The translations under genes were made by a program, and so were the position numbers. From Siphonodentalium dalli (Eukaryota; Mollusca; Scaphopoda; Gadilida; Siphonodentaliidae), in NCBI GenBank assembly GCA_032622095.1, contig CP136062.1, positions 13,483,710 to 13,547,709 of the forward strand: 64,000 bases of DNA, in the 5' to 3' direction. Position 1 is the first letter of the stretch; every line of letters begins with the position of its first letter. The notes beneath the pieces are model-generated. The model saw only the letters and a list, made by a program, of their open reading frames with translations, had not been told where the DNA came from and made no database searches. Below are positions 34,885 through 46,984 of this stretch, one piece after another.

Positions 34885-37126
34885 TATTCTTCATGTTATT
34901 GCGTTGAGCATCTGATCGCCATGGTCTACAATATACACCCTCTGACCAGAAGCCCCTGTCAGAGAGAGGATAGCTGTGGTCTTTCCAAACATTCAGACGC
35001 GCACACACTGTTCCGTTTCGTGAACTTTTCATCAGTTTCAGGTGGGTTGGTGAAATTCCCTTTTCTGTTAGAAACTTGTGGATGCCAGCTTGTGTCGAAC
35101 TCGGCGCTATACCACCCAAATAAAATCGGAGAACGTTTTCCCTTTTAACACCACTAAACTCTCCACTGTCCTTTTCAGAAGCTGCATTGCTGCTTCCATT
35201 GGGAACTCCTGATAATTTATTTTGGTGAATAACCTTGTTAGTAGCGGGGCATTGGTCTCTCCTCACAACAGTTGATATCGGCTTTGGAGAAGTTACAGCA
35301 TTTGAATACGACCTTGAAAAATCGATCAGCCTGCGTTGAACATAACTCAGTGCCGGATCGTGTTCCGGGTTTGTGTTGGTCTCATATGTTCGCCCATGTG
35401 TAGACATGTTATGTCGATCAGTGGTTTCCGTGAATGAAGGAGCTGCATGGTATGTAACATGCTGACGTTCACTTGTTATCACAGGGTCCTTTACCACGGG
35501 TTTGCAGGTGAGATCAATAGCTGACTCTGTCAAGCTTATAACGTTCGTAGAAGGTCGTTCCTGTGCGATACCCGAATTACTGTTTGTATCGGACTTTGAG
35601 TAATTAACACTGAGGTTGGTGTTATCGAGCACTGAATTTTGCATAGTCGCACTGCCCATGTTGGTTATTGATTGTGAATCCGTCAATAGTGTGCTGCCGT
35701 TAATTGAAGCATGTGCGTGTTGAATATCAATTACACAGTCTGTTTCAGTTAAGGTGTGAGGCGTTTCGCTTTTGTCAGACAGTGGTGCGAACGAGTTATG
35801 AGTTAATACAGGCACAGTCATCGCTAACCGCGACGGCGCAAAGTCATCGCTGTTTATTGTTAAGTCCAGAAAACATTGTTGCGGTGACGCCGGGGTCATT
35901 AGCATGCCAGTATGAGAAAGGGGCGATTTAGCGATAGAACTGTCCAAATTCCGGCGACTGTCACCAATATATACATCACTGCCATTAGATTCAATGACGT
36001 TCTCCTTGGTAGCAGGAGTGGAAGCGTTATTGGTATCATCTGTATGTTTGTGATGATTAACATCACACGAGTCCTCTGAATTATGACGAGGTAGACACGA
36101 TTCGCGTGTCTCGTCTGAGTCTGAATTTGCTTGAGAAGAGTCCAAGATTATGGGTGAAATTGACTTTAGGTTTGCACCAGGGATCCTATTTTGAACCAAT
36201 GTCAGCATGTCGTTATATTTAGCGGCTGTGTCACTGGCATATAGCTCAAATACTTGAGCCATCTGATTGAAAGTTTTATCCACATGATCACTAGATGCCT
36301 TTGATGCCGACTTGCACTTCTGGTTCACTTGGGTAAGTCTCATCTCGATGCCTTTTATTCGCCCAACAGATTTAGAATATTTATCGAGCTTGCCATCCAC
36401 ACTAATCTTATGTGTTTCAAGGGCGTCGTTGTTTTATTTCACATGTTCTTCTACAAGCTTTACATTTGATCTCAAGCATGCTATGCTGGAACATTTTTCA
36501 TCAGCGAGGCGGCTTATATCGAGAGCAAGTTTGCGTTGCTCCTCTTTAGTCTCTGAGAGATCAGATACAACTGAGTTTATAGATTTCTCTAAGCCAATGA
36601 CAACTGTGTTGAAATTAATTTTCATTAGTGTCAGCTCACTCAGAACGTCCGCTAGTTTGTTTTGCATACACACTGAACTACAAGGACATGAATCTGCATC
36701 GGTTTGCTTGTTCCCAGAAGAAATCGTCTGATCACTCGCGCTTGAGAGACCTTCAACGGTAGTCGTTTGTGATTTTTGCGAACCATTGCTCAGCAGTTCG
36801 CGAACATCGTCCAGCGATCCTCCATTTATGAAGAGAACAAGGCTATGTACACCACGTGCCAGCTTTTTGGAAACAGGTACACCGTGCACTCTGTCAACGC
36901 GATTTTTGAGCTCATATTCCAGAAGCTCAGTACACACATTCCTAGCGTCAATAAACACGTTGCGCCGCAGGGTCTCCAGGTTGAACCGATGGGGCATTTC
37001 GCGAAGAAGACATGAAACGAATTGGTCCTTTGGAAAATTGCATGGTTCGTTCCGATGTGAGAACATTTTGAAATCTGAACATGAACATTGCAAAGTCGTA
37101 GCAACTGGCCTGGCCTCATTTTCCAT
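34868..37126 (-). pseudogene. LINE ORF1 protein, one in-frame stop
   Basis: The frame starts MENEARPVATT at 37126 and stays open to a TAA at about 36434-36436 (after EEHVK). It then continues in the same frame (NNDALETHKISVDGKLDK) to 34868, about 750 residues in all. The middle is Ser/Thr/Asn-rich and probably disordered, with a preceding helical stretch near residues 160-260. The C-terminus has VLRFYLGGIAPSSTQAGI and YCRPWRSDAQ, an RRM-like ending. I infer an RNA-binding ORF1p from position and composition. The stop could be a simple point mutation, an assembly error or a rare recoding site. Confidence 0.75.
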
Positions 37127-37140
37127 GTTTTGCTAATTTT

Positions 37141-37296
37141 CTACCTGATATCCCCCTTATAGGGTTGGCAAATTTCCAACTGTTTGTAAACAGTAAGTCG
37201 ATTGTCATATAAAATCTAAGGATTGTTGGGAAGAAAGTTCCACGGATAGTCGCTTGGCACGTAACTCAAAGAAAAGCATTATTTCTGCATGCCTTA
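37141..37296. other. 5' UTR or flank of the LINE; no gene
   Basis: AT-rich; no feature supported. Confidence 0.35.
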
Positions 37297-37862
37297 CTCG
37301 TATTTAAATTCGCGCAGTACTATTTCTCGCCCAGTTTTGAATTCGCGCATTTTAAATTCGCGCACTTAGCTGCGCAAATTCAAAACTGACAAAATGATTT
37401 TCGTAATATTTCTGTGATATTTTCGTATATATCTTGGCGCTCATGACAATTTCGGTTCTTAATCATTGGAGATTGTATATGTGTACTATTAAACACCATC
37501 GCGGCGGATTTACATCGTGTATAGACAACCTAGTATAACTACATACATCATAATTTTGTGGCGACCTTGAATATTAGTATTTCGTATACAAGCATTAAAC
37601 ATTGTCTATGTCACCATGATTTATCGCTTGAATTGTGAGCAACGATCTTGATAGCGGTTAACCAAATGTAAATATATGCATACACCTATAGGCGTGATCA
37701 TCTATTCAACCGTTCATAATAAATGTACACTCAGCAACAGAACCCTCTTGTATTTCATATGGACTGTGGTTTAGATTAAACTTGGGAGTCGTACTATTTT
37801 AGTTTTAAATTCGCGCACCGATGGGGGCGCGAAAAATAGTACTGCGCGAATTTAAATTCGAG
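37297..37862. mobile_element. Inverted-repeat element with AATTCGCGCA motifs
   Basis: The left end CTCGTATTTAAATTCGCGCA (37297 on) pairs with the right end, whose complement starts CTCGAATTTAAATTCGCGCA (from 37862). Both continue GTACTATTT. AATTCGCGCA words recur inside each end (37330-37375, 37800-37820). Length 566 bp, arms about 30 bp, no coding. It is probably a non-autonomous DNA transposon; no clear target duplication was found. Confidence 0.6.
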
Positions 37863-39189
37863 ACCCGATACAGGTTCAATTCTGCGTTTGTTACTTTATA
37901 GTTTGGAGGGCAATAATATACATTATTACTGCTGGGCGTTTGTATCGGATGTGCAAGTGTGGGTATGTTTGTCATTTATGTTATTGTATGTTTGGCAGGT
38001 ATGGCTTGGAACATTTGTATCAACGACGAGAGACATAAACAAAGAAACAAGAAATTAACATAAACAAGTAAATAGTATGCATACAAAATAGCAATGTTAG
38101 CTGGCGGTGAACTATTCTTCTTATGTACGAAGAAAGAATTTGTATTGGGGGGGGGGGCACCCCATGGGAATCATGCACAGTATATCAGTCAATATGCAGT
38201 AGGGATGGCAGGAAGACAGTCTTGCCAGACTATGCCATCCCCCACAATATACGACATAATTTTCCATAATTTTCGCCACTATTATGTAATAGATATGTGT
38301 ATTGCAAATAAAATATCATATCCTATCCTATCCTATGCAGTAAACTGTTGAATCCGGCGATGGCGGCAACTCATATAGACATCATGTGCACAGTCCCCAT
38401 GGGGTGGGTCCTCAAATAAACTGTACTGGGCTTCGGAATTTTTGTCATGCCATTTCCGCGCTTCTGTTTGACGTGATAGGTAGGACGGGAAAGAACTCTA
38501 TGGATAATGAGCTAGATACTAACGTCATCTGCAAAGTAGAGTTGTTAGCCCTGATACGTTATTTCGCGAGGCAGTGTAAAGAACGATATAACAGTTTCGA
38601 ATTGAGTAGATGAGTTTGATTAATGGTGCAAAGTTTTGCGCATTATATATATTTTTGTTTGTAGACAACTTTGATTTAAGTCCATATTTCAGGTTACATT
38701 ACTACTCTTCTTGGGCTTTGTTATAAACAGCGCTTGGTCGTGATGCGATAATTAGATCATATGCCATTTCCGCGCTGCTTTATTTAAACCGATGTTTAAA
38801 ATTAGGCCGGTAAACAACCAATGTGTGAAGGGTTAGTGTTGGAACTTTTCAACTTTAATAACATCTTTATTAATCATAGCTCAGATATAATCCGCATACA
38901 ATGAAAAAAGTGTAGACACCGAGCCTAAGGTTCACTAAACGTCAATATGTACAAAGAGCACGCATGATTAACGTGTGAAATGATTATTAATTACAATCCC
39001 AAGTCATTTAGAATATAACATGCCGATATTTATCGCGTATAAATAAATGAAAAAGTACATTAAATGGTGTTGGATAACATGTTAGACAGCGATATAAACA
39101 AACAGCTCGAGCGGTTCATGTGTGAATTAAATTTCGTATACCATCCTCACATACACATGCAATATAATAGTAGATAGATTTCCGATTTA
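37863..39189. other. Non-coding; retroelement-like tail near 38290-38340
   Basis: A G-run is at 38148-38156. At 38305-38337 AAATAAAATATCA is followed by repeats of TATCC, resembling a LINE or SINE 3' tail with a pentamer repeat. Otherwise nothing was recognised. Confidence 0.4.
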
Positions 39190-39832
39190 TGTCACGTGAA
39201 AATAACAAAGCAGGTTAAACAACAATATAAACACACAGCGCGCTGTGCACTAAGGGTCTTTGTGATAAAACCATACGCTGAGTTCTTCAGCTCGAACAAT
39301 AAGTTATCTATGGATAAGCTTGCTTCTCTCAACATTGGTATCCAGCATGAGTTGTATTTTTGGAAACGAGTGCAGCATTGCATACCCTCAAGTGATTTTG
39401 CTATAAGTATCCACGTTTTGCCCCGGACGTGCTTTTCAAATAGCTCAATAACCAACCGTTGATCCATACAGTGTCAAACGCTTTGCATTCGTCCATGAAG
39501 CAAGAAAATAACGTATTGTGCCTCTCGTATGTATAGGAAAAGCATTCGGTCAGAACAAATTATGTCTTAGAACCACTGACCTCACGCTGGAACCCGTATA
39601 GCGAGGGATGAGGCGTTATCAATAATGGCTTATACAGCTCAAGTCTTGCGGGTGTTAGTTTTTCGAATAATTTGTATATTACAGACAGCATTGTTATAGC
39701 GCAGTAATTATCACAAGACTCTTTAGGTTTATAACCACCTTTATGTAGTGATAAAATAACAACATGTTCCATGTTGTGTTGCTTATGGAATATACATCTA
39801 CTACATCTGTAAACAATTATTAAAAAAAACAA
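39190..39832 (-). pseudogene. Reverse transcriptase fragment, heavily decayed
   Basis: Minus-strand pieces in different frames align with the RT of the LINE at 26254-30259. VVILSLHKGGYKPKESCDNY and AITMLSVIYKLFEKL match SLHKGGDKPK and YRAITLLPVIYK; further on, LFSCFMDECKAFDTVWING is motif A. Everything after motif A is missing or unrecognisable. It is an old, truncated relative of the same LINE lineage. Confidence 0.65.
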
Positions 39833-40713
39833 CTCGGTGATTCGGCTAAGCTAGTACATCCATAGAGAAGGTGCTCATAGTTGACTCCATCCAGCCCTGA
39901 AGCCTTTTTTTTTAATTAAGGTGTTTCTATAAAGACGGTAGTTCTGTTGAATTTACAGGAAAAGCAATAAGTGTGTCTAAATGGTTAGAATAGGAGCGAG
40001 TCGATTCATTTTCTACAAATTAATTTACAATGGCATGATGGGAGTCGTCGAACGACGGGTCCGTCAAGTGAACTGAAAAGAATCCATCATCGTCATCTAA
40101 AACTTGACAATCTGTGAAGAGGTTATATAAACCCATCGAGTTGATGTAATATACAGTGTTATATGAGTAAATACTAGAATATATGTCATAACACAATATA
40201 ACATATGCTGGTTTTGCCATGAATTTCGTAACGGCTCGGAAAGAATAATTCTGGTCACATTAAGCTAAAATAGAGTAGATGCATGAGTTAGCGACTAAAG
40301 CGGGGTTACTCTAAATCAACGTCGGTAGCATGAAGTTGATTCAGTAGTCTCCCCTGTCACGACTTTCGTGCTCTCTGAGATAATTATGTCGGGAGAGCCA
40401 TCTTGAACTGGAAAGTTTGTATAGCCAGAAATCGTCGCTTAGTATATAATCGGTATCGTCAACAGACACATTTATCCTGGCAGAGAATGAGCCTAGACCC
40501 TTCGAGTTGTAAGCACTATAGCTGACAATATGTTACTGTGATCTTCCAAATAATCATTGATGAGTTCCAAACAAAATGGTATGTTCTTCACAAAAACGCG
40601 TATGGTTTTGAGTGGGTTGGCATTACGATGAAACACGACTCTACGGGGTCGAAGGTTATCTTCAGCAGCATGATCATGCAATTTTTTATCTAGAGCGTAT
40701 TTGTTTACCTGTG
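39833..40713 (-). other. Possible upstream remains of the decayed LINE
   Basis: Minus-strand frames here (for example 40220-40020, with a YINSMGLYNLF stretch) fall where the endonuclease-RT linker would be, but similarity is too weak to assign. Confidence 0.3.
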
Positions 40714-41048
40714 CCAATTAATTCTCTTATATATGCGAGTCGAACTTAAAGAGAATGCATTGGCCTAACAAGTTTTTACAATTTTAATAATTTTTTCTTA
40801 TATTCTTTAACAATTTTATAATTTCACCCATACAGAGCCCCAGACAAACATTAGCAGACGACACTCTTATGTATGCTTCTATATATGTGTGGGGCTCCCT
40901 GCAGGGTAATGGATGTGTTTTATGTTATGTCCTAAAAATTGTAAGAAAAATTTATTAAAAAATTATAAAACATTGTTAGGCCAATGCATTCTCTTATATA
41001 TGCGAGGCGACCTATGGTCGACTTGCATATATTAGAGAATGCATTGGC
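40714..41048. repeat. Partial MITE copies with a 69-nt palindrome
   Basis: A broken copy lies at 40714-40771. A 69-nt palindrome at 40980-41048 opens GCCAATGCATTCTC and closes GAGAATGCATTGGC. It matches the palindrome within 41372-41609, but in opposite orientation and with flanks truncated. Confidence 0.7.
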
Positions 41049-41371
41049 ACAGGAATGTACGATTATAATTCCTTTCATGACGATTTTTGCTGTCCGGTGT
41101 TTGTTCGCTGTAATCCGAATAGTCTGTGTGAGCTGGTTGAATGTTCTTAAAATGTGTCGACCTATTAGCAGTACAATCATGTGGTTGGGACTTGTCAACA
41201 GTGGTTCTCTCTGAACACAATATGGTGACCGTGGATCATCCACCGGAACACATTTTAAATTAACAGGGGTTGATATCGAAGAACTCTAAGCATTTACTGT
41301 GAACTTTGGCGACAGCTCGTGTCAGATGAGAATGAAGATTTACACATTGTATAATGTTCTTGGATTCTTAA

Positions 41372-41609
41372 CGCTTTGAGTGCCAGGTCCCATTTTTGTA
41401 TCAACCAATATACCCTGTGCCAATGCATTCTCTTATATATGCGAGTCGACCATAGGTCGCCTCGCATATATAAGAGAATGCATTGGCCTAACAATGTTTT
41501 ATTTTTTTTTTACTATTTTTTACAATTTTAATAATTTATTCTTATTTTCTTTAACAGACTTATTTTGTAGGTTTAGGGCCGATGAGATCGGCCCCTGGCA
41601 CTCAAAGGG
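41372..41609. mobile_element. piggyBac-like MITE (TTAA target site)
   Basis: TTAA occurs at 41368-41371 and at 41610-41613. Inside, the left end CGCTTTGAGTGCCAGG and the complement of the right end, CCCTTTGAGTGCCAGG, differ at one base. TTAA duplication and CCC-type ends are hallmarks of piggyBac elements. The 238-bp interior contains a 69-nt near-perfect palindrome (41419-41487, one mismatch in 33-nt arms) and no coding sequence. Confidence 0.75.
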
Positions 41610-41613
41610 TTAA

Positions 41614-42540
41614 TAGAATCAGAACATTTCTCCATCCTCTCAAACAAAGTGGCGGTCATTGTATTCATTGTATCCATTGTTTCCTTATAAAAGCTCATGA
41701 ACTCTTTGGTCTCGTTGTGCGTTGCTTTGTCTGTTGGAACCTGCTTCTTTTTTTAGAATATCACCGACAGAGGATATAGTGGCGGCGTGGCTAGACAATT
41801 TGGTTCAATATGTTTACACCTTTCTTCTATCTCGAACAAATCTTGTCTGCATGCATGAAGTTACGTTCAACGTACAGTTTATTGTCAGACAAGTGATGCT
41901 CGGAAGACGTTTGTTGTTCAACTGACCACACATTTTGTGAGATCACCTTGGTTTCTAATGACCTGATGCGTTGAAAACTTTTTGGTATATAGTCAAATGC
42001 TGAAAGTTAGACTCTATAGTCGAAAAAAGGGAATCGATATTTGCTACAATGCCTTTGAGAAGAGGTAAATCAAATATCGCTGTCTTGTGAGTTGATCAGT
42101 TTTTATATCCATGAGTTCGTGATGTGCATCGACTAGCGTGTTCGTCAACGACTGATGAGGCACAGGTTACGACTGATGGGGCACAGGTAACGACCGATGA
42201 GCCACAGGTATCGACTGATGAGGCACAGCTAACGACTGATGAGGCACAGATTTATTTGTGTTTTGAGAGTGAATGTATTTGATGACTTGTGAACCGGGAG
42301 GCTGGACGCACGATTTTCCTTTACTCATGATATCAGCAATCAAGTACAATTTTCCATCCCGTAAAATCAATGACTAAGTTAAATATGTCCACAGTGGGTT
42401 TAGGTGCAATACTCTGTGTCGGTGCTGAAGAAGATTTAACCTTCTTCTTAGTAATGGCAACGGTTCCATTTGTGTAAGAGGGAGATGACATGACAAGGTG
42501 AAAAACGAATAGTATCACACACTCAAGTGTTTCCACGATT
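41614..42540 (-). other. Possible decayed ORF1-like region with a 21-bp repeat
   Basis: Minus-strand frames near 42333-42536 (KKKVKSSSAPTQSIAPKP) and 42167-42370 have low-complexity, ORF1-like composition and lie upstream of the decayed RT. This is only suggestive of an old LINE ORF1. Confidence 0.3.
42148..42250. repeat. 21-bp tandem repeat, 5 copies
   Basis: The unit ACGACTGATGAGGCACAGGTA is repeated at exact 21-bp spacing. On the minus strand it encodes a heptad-like VPHQSLP peptide repeat, in frame because 21 is a multiple of three. Confidence 0.88.
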
Positions 42541-43250
42541 TAATGCAAAATCGAGAGCGTGACAATTATATAATCTCTGGCGAAGCTATATACTGAGATG
42601 GTCATTAATTGACTTCAGGGTCTGTGCTGCATCACGCTCCCATTCAAAAGGATGTTGATCACACACATATTTGTTAGTCATGTTCATTCAATTGTTGAAT
42701 TAAAGACCTAGGTGTATTCTGCAGATTAGGAAATGAGTTGGCCCATTCGTGGAACGGCTGCTTCGAGCAGTTGGAGGATCACTTTGCTCAACAGAACAAA
42801 CGACATATTTACATATATCGCTATTCATTTCCAAAACTGGAGTGTCTATAAAACAAGCGCAGTTGCTTAAAATATCCGTGGAACTAGTTAACAGTCAATC
42901 CATTGTATGAGACGACATTTGGCAGCAAGAAAATATTGAGTTTTGGTTGGTGGGTCAGTACACATATCAATAACTTGGCTGTTATTGAGAAATATCCGTT
43001 CACTATTACGCCGGTGCCTGCGAAATATTGACAGCAAATTTATTTGATAAGAAATGTTTATCGAAATTAATATTTGTGAAGTCATGTGTGTACGTATAAC
43101 ATTCAAGACGAGATATTGGACAATCTGGTTTACAGTGATATTTTACATAATCATTTTAGTAGTTCCATAGTGCTGGTACCATGTGTTTTTTTATGAGAAA
43201 ATGTTTGCAAAAAAGTACGTGAAAACTTGCCAGTGTATGAACGCTTGGCA
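42541..43250. other. No gene recognised
   Basis: AT-rich sequence; no supported feature. Confidence 0.4.
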
Positions 43251-43510
43251 TCTAATATATATTTTGGGACCTCTGTCTGTTTGTCTGTTAGCAATGGCCG
43301 GGAAAACTGACGGATTTCGACGAAATTTTATACCTATAGGTAATTTTGTCCGGGGAGTGTTTTCGATGGGTCAAATCGTGACCCCGACCTGACATTGACC
43401 TTCAAAATGGTCAATTCAAGGTCTAATCGTGCCTTTCGACGGATTTCGATGTTAGATCCGGATGAAAGCAGAGGGGAAACAGCCCGGACGAAGTCGGGCC
43501 CACCAACTAG
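43251..43510 (+). mobile_element. Short non-autonomous Helitron
   Basis: The 5' end is TCTAATATATATTTTGGG, directly after an A. The 3' end has the hairpin-like CCCGGACGAAGTCGGG, then CCCACCAACTAG, then a T. This fits Helitron rules (5' TC, 3' CTAG, insertion between A and T, no duplication). At 260 bp it is non-coding. The interior GGGTCAAATCGTGACCCC is shared with the element ending at 30531. Confidence 0.65.
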
Positions 43511-43968
43511 TATCATATAAATTAACAAATTTAATATAAATATACAACAAAGTCATGCACTTTAAAAATTGAAAACACTGTTGGCCACAATTTGCAGCAC
43601 ACAGCGCCGACTATCAAACGAACCATCGAACTACAACATTATGTCCTGTTATGAATTATAGATATCGATTTTGGTCTAAGAAAAATCACATGGCACTGAG
43701 AGGTATGGCTTTTTGTATATAGTTGTTTTGTGTTATTATTTATGGAGTATAATATTTCTTATTTGTATTAATTTATTTGTGTTTTATTATACGAGGTTGC
43801 TGTTAATGAGTTGAAGGGCACTGTCCCATGTTATACCTAAGAATATGGCTTAGTGTTTTTTCCATTTACAGGCATGTTTCTCAAGTTGGTATTTCCGCGA
43901 AAGATACTGGTTGACAAATTTTACTGACAGCTCGGTCTTTTTGCATCGCGTTATGTAAATATGACATA
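43511..43968. other. No gene recognised
   Basis: AT-rich sequence between two Helitrons; no supported feature. Confidence 0.4.
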
Positions 43969-44385
43969 CTAGCTGATGTGCCAGACTTCGTCCGGGCAAT
44001 TTAGGGATTTATTTGTGATTGCCTTTGTGATAGGTCCAGAAACATGCCTATATGAGCGTATATGAGCGAGGTCAAGGTCAACGATAAGGTAGCACGTGAA
44101 ATTGGACTTGCCCATATTGTTCACTGGATAAAAGTAGGCCTACATACCGAATTTGAGTCGGATCGGTCGAGGTCAGGAAACATGCCCATATGAGCGTATA
44201 TGAGCTAGGTCAAGTTCAAGGTCAAGGTCACAGTCGCACGTGAAATGGGACCCGCCGATATTGTTCCCTGGATCAAAGTAGGCCTACATACCAATTTGAG
44301 TCGGATCGGTCGAGCAGTTTTCGAGTCTATAACACACACATGCATACACACAGACTGAAGTTCCAACATTTTCATGTATAATAGA
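43969..44385 (-). mobile_element. Short non-autonomous Helitron, minus strand
   Basis: Read on the minus strand it starts TCTATTATACATGAAAATG after an A (44386 complement). It ends CCCGGACGAAGTCTGG, then CACATCAGCTAG, then T. The interior has a partial direct duplication, with CATGCCTATATGAGCG and CATGCCCATATGAGCG about 135 bp apart. It is 417 bp, non-coding, and of the same 3' family as 43251-43510. Confidence 0.65.
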
Positions 44386-44889
44386 TAAATTGTCCCTCTA
44401 AAACATCGAAACGGGATGAAATAAATTAATGGAAAAACCAAAATCAAATCAAATAGCGTCCGTCGTGTAAATATCAAGCAACTCTCATTCCGATCATGTT
44501 GTTTTATACATTAGAATATAAAGAACAACACAGTCAATGACTTTTGAGTCGCTCAACTGACTAAAGATTGAGAAGACTTATTCTGAAGACCAAAGCAATA
44601 ATAACTTGTCAATATCACTTAAACAAGCGATCGATAACTTTTGGTGTACAGGATGACAACGTTGGAAAAAAATAAGCTAATTAATTTCGTAGTTTTCCTC
44701 CTCAACACAACATGTAAACAAGAACTTATTAACAATGTGTCCTGATGCCGCTACTACTTATTAGATGTGCACTCTCCATCTTCACACCTTATAATTTTAC
44801 TGCGTGTGTTATTGTCGCCTAATTTCAGTGTACCGGCACTTTGTTTTTGTTTTGGGCAATATCCATATATCTCCAAATCACTGCTCATA
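44386..44889. other. No gene recognised
   Basis: Non-coding AT-rich sequence before a LINE ORF1 fragment; possibly its 5' UTR. Confidence 0.35.
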
Positions 44890-45345
44890 ATGTCTGCGGA
44901 CCAACAACTCTCCATCGGCGATGTAATAAACCTTATGCGAGAAATGAAGGTTGACATGCAAAATAGTTTCAAGTCACTAAAAGTGACATTGGGTCGATGA
45001 GATCTGATATTTCAACGATAAACAATAACTTTTCTTCGATTCAAATCAGATGTTTCTGAGAACAAATGTGACAGAGAGCACATAAAAAGGATCGATCTGA
45101 ATGAAACTGATGTCCTGCCCACCACATATCAACAATTAGAAGATAAAATCAGCCAGTTGGCGGTAGATTTCACCAAATCTGAAATCCATGATAGGAAGTA
45201 TGACCTGCTTCTCATGGGAGCCCTAATGACCACAATAAGAACTCCTTCATGACCAATGACTTGAATATGAATGCACAACAAGCAGCTGCAATAACAGATC
45301 GACTGATAAACTGTCACAGACTACCATCCCGTACCCCCCAGACAG
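44890..45345 (+). pseudogene. LINE ORF1 fragment, N-terminal half
   Basis: It starts MSADQQLSIGDVINLMREMK. After a frameshift near 45000 it reads SDISTINNNFSSIQ, then KRIDLNETDVL, KISQLAVDFTKSEIHDRKYD and LLLMG, then ITDRLINCHRLP. The order (coiled coil, ExxDRKxxLLxxG, then NCHRLP) is that of L1-type ORF1p. The reading breaks off into the 63-bp repeats; the matching C-terminal half is at 47306-47560. Confidence 0.7.
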
Positions 45346-45354
45346 CGAAGATAC

Positions 45355-45760
45355 ATATCAACACCATCGCCATACCATATCAGTATAGTCTGTGTTACCA
45401 CCAGGGAGCAAAGAGACGGATCAACACCATCACCATATCAGTATAGTCTGTAGTACCCACGGGCAGCAACGAGACGGCTCAACACCATCACCATATCATA
45501 TCAGTATAGTATGTAGTACACCAGGCAGCAAAGAGACGGATCAACACCATCACCATATCATATCAGTATAGTATGTAGTACCCACAGGGAGCAAAGAGAC
45601 GGATCAACACCATCACCATACCATATCAGTATAGTCTGTAGTACCACCAGGCAGCAAAGAGACGGATCAACACCATCACCATACCATATCAGTATAGTAT
45701 GTAGTACCCACAGGGAGCAAAGAGACGGATCAACACAATCACCATACCATATCATAGCTT
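45355..45760. repeat. 60-63-bp tandem repeat, left array
   Basis: The unit joins GGATCAACACCATCACCATA, CCATATCAGTATAGT and TGTAGTACCCACAGGGAGCA with AAGAGAC. About 6-7 copies with small deletions. The array continues at 46985-47290. Confidence 0.88.
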
Positions 45761-46984
45761 TGTGTGACCCACATTATGTGAGTAAAGGGGGGATGCCCTA
45801 TAGCAGAAGAGTCCACAATTAGAGGTACCATGTCTTACCCACCGGAAGCTGACATAAGCTAATGATAGGTAGAGCACTCTGCTGTATAGGCAGTTTCTGA
45901 TATAGTCATAAAGAGTAGGAAAATAAAAGATAGCAGAAACCCAGAGAACACATACAAATTTCGTGTTATGATTTATATTTCATAATAATATTTAATTTAA
46001 TCATTGTATGATCAAAGTTATGTGAAAAAGAAATAATCAAAAAAGCGAGGCCCCCTGGTCATTTCTGTAAATTTAGTACCCGTGAGGTCTCCATGTCGTT
46101 ACTGTACATTTATTAACCACGAGTTTCCCAGTCCGGATCCCCCGTCTTTGTAAGATAATTGCGCTTAACATGTATATGCATATGTAAACCATAATATTTA
46201 TATACTTATTAAAAGATACCAACACTGAATTTTTTTTATTATCGAATTATCCACACACTATCGTGACAGGTTATTTCGTTTACTTGATCAAGGGAGGTCC
46301 CGTTGTTTGATCATCGGCAACCATAATTCCGTATTAAAATTAATTAATAGATAAACAAATCCTCATGCAAAAAGCAGCCCAGTCCAAAGGACAAACATGC
46401 AGCAAGCATCCACACATCACACGACAACATGTCCATCCTACACTTGTCATGATAATTGATATATAGGGCTGTTGTTAGTAAGTAATTAAATTACAAACCT
46501 ATACATATGACATGGTGAACGCTCTTTAATATTATGTAGAGTATATAACAGTTGTGTATTGATATGGTACATCGGTTGGAATTGTGTTCAAAGTTCCCAT
46601 GCATACAAATTGTTATCGTGATAGCCGACAAAAACATGGGCCATCCCACATATATACAGGTATACAATCAACCATCCATAAGTTAAATGGTTTGTTGGTT
46701 AACGGGTCCTGTTTCTAAAGTGGTGTTGACATGTGGAGCTATGTAAACATGTCATATTTACTGTGTTTGAGTGTTTATTTTTGGAGTGTTTATTTTTTGA
46801 CTTATCGTACTAGCTTGATAACACAGAAGGAATCAATTGTTTGGAAAATTTTTACTAAGTCCGTTCCGAAATCATATTTTTGTACCGAAAGTTGGTCCTA
46901 TAAAAAAATGTTTGGCCACAGCAGCTCATCAGGTACACCTCTGGTCTATAACAAATATAAAGCAATCTGTTATTTCATATATGG
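45761..46984. other. 1.2-kb segment splitting the 63-bp array
   Basis: Unrelated AT-rich sequence lies between two blocks of the same tandem repeat. No protein, inverted repeat or clear duplication was seen, so whether it is an insertion or a spacer is open. Confidence 0.45.

Larger units (their letters stand above)
30914..37140 (-). mobile_element. Nearly intact LINE (CR1/Jockey-type, clade unassigned)
   Basis: The minus-strand element has an ORF1 (37126-34868), an overlapping ORF2 (34884-31414), a 3' UTR with AAAT and AT microsatellites (31200-31262), the hairpin CTCCTTGAAGGAG, AATAAA (complement 30932-30937) and a GA-repeat tail (30916-30928). It is related to the LINE at 26254-30259 by RT sequence and 3' end. 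The only coding lesion seen is one TAA in ORF1. No TSD of ordinary or long size was found; the 5' limit near 37140 is a guess. Confidence 0.8.
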
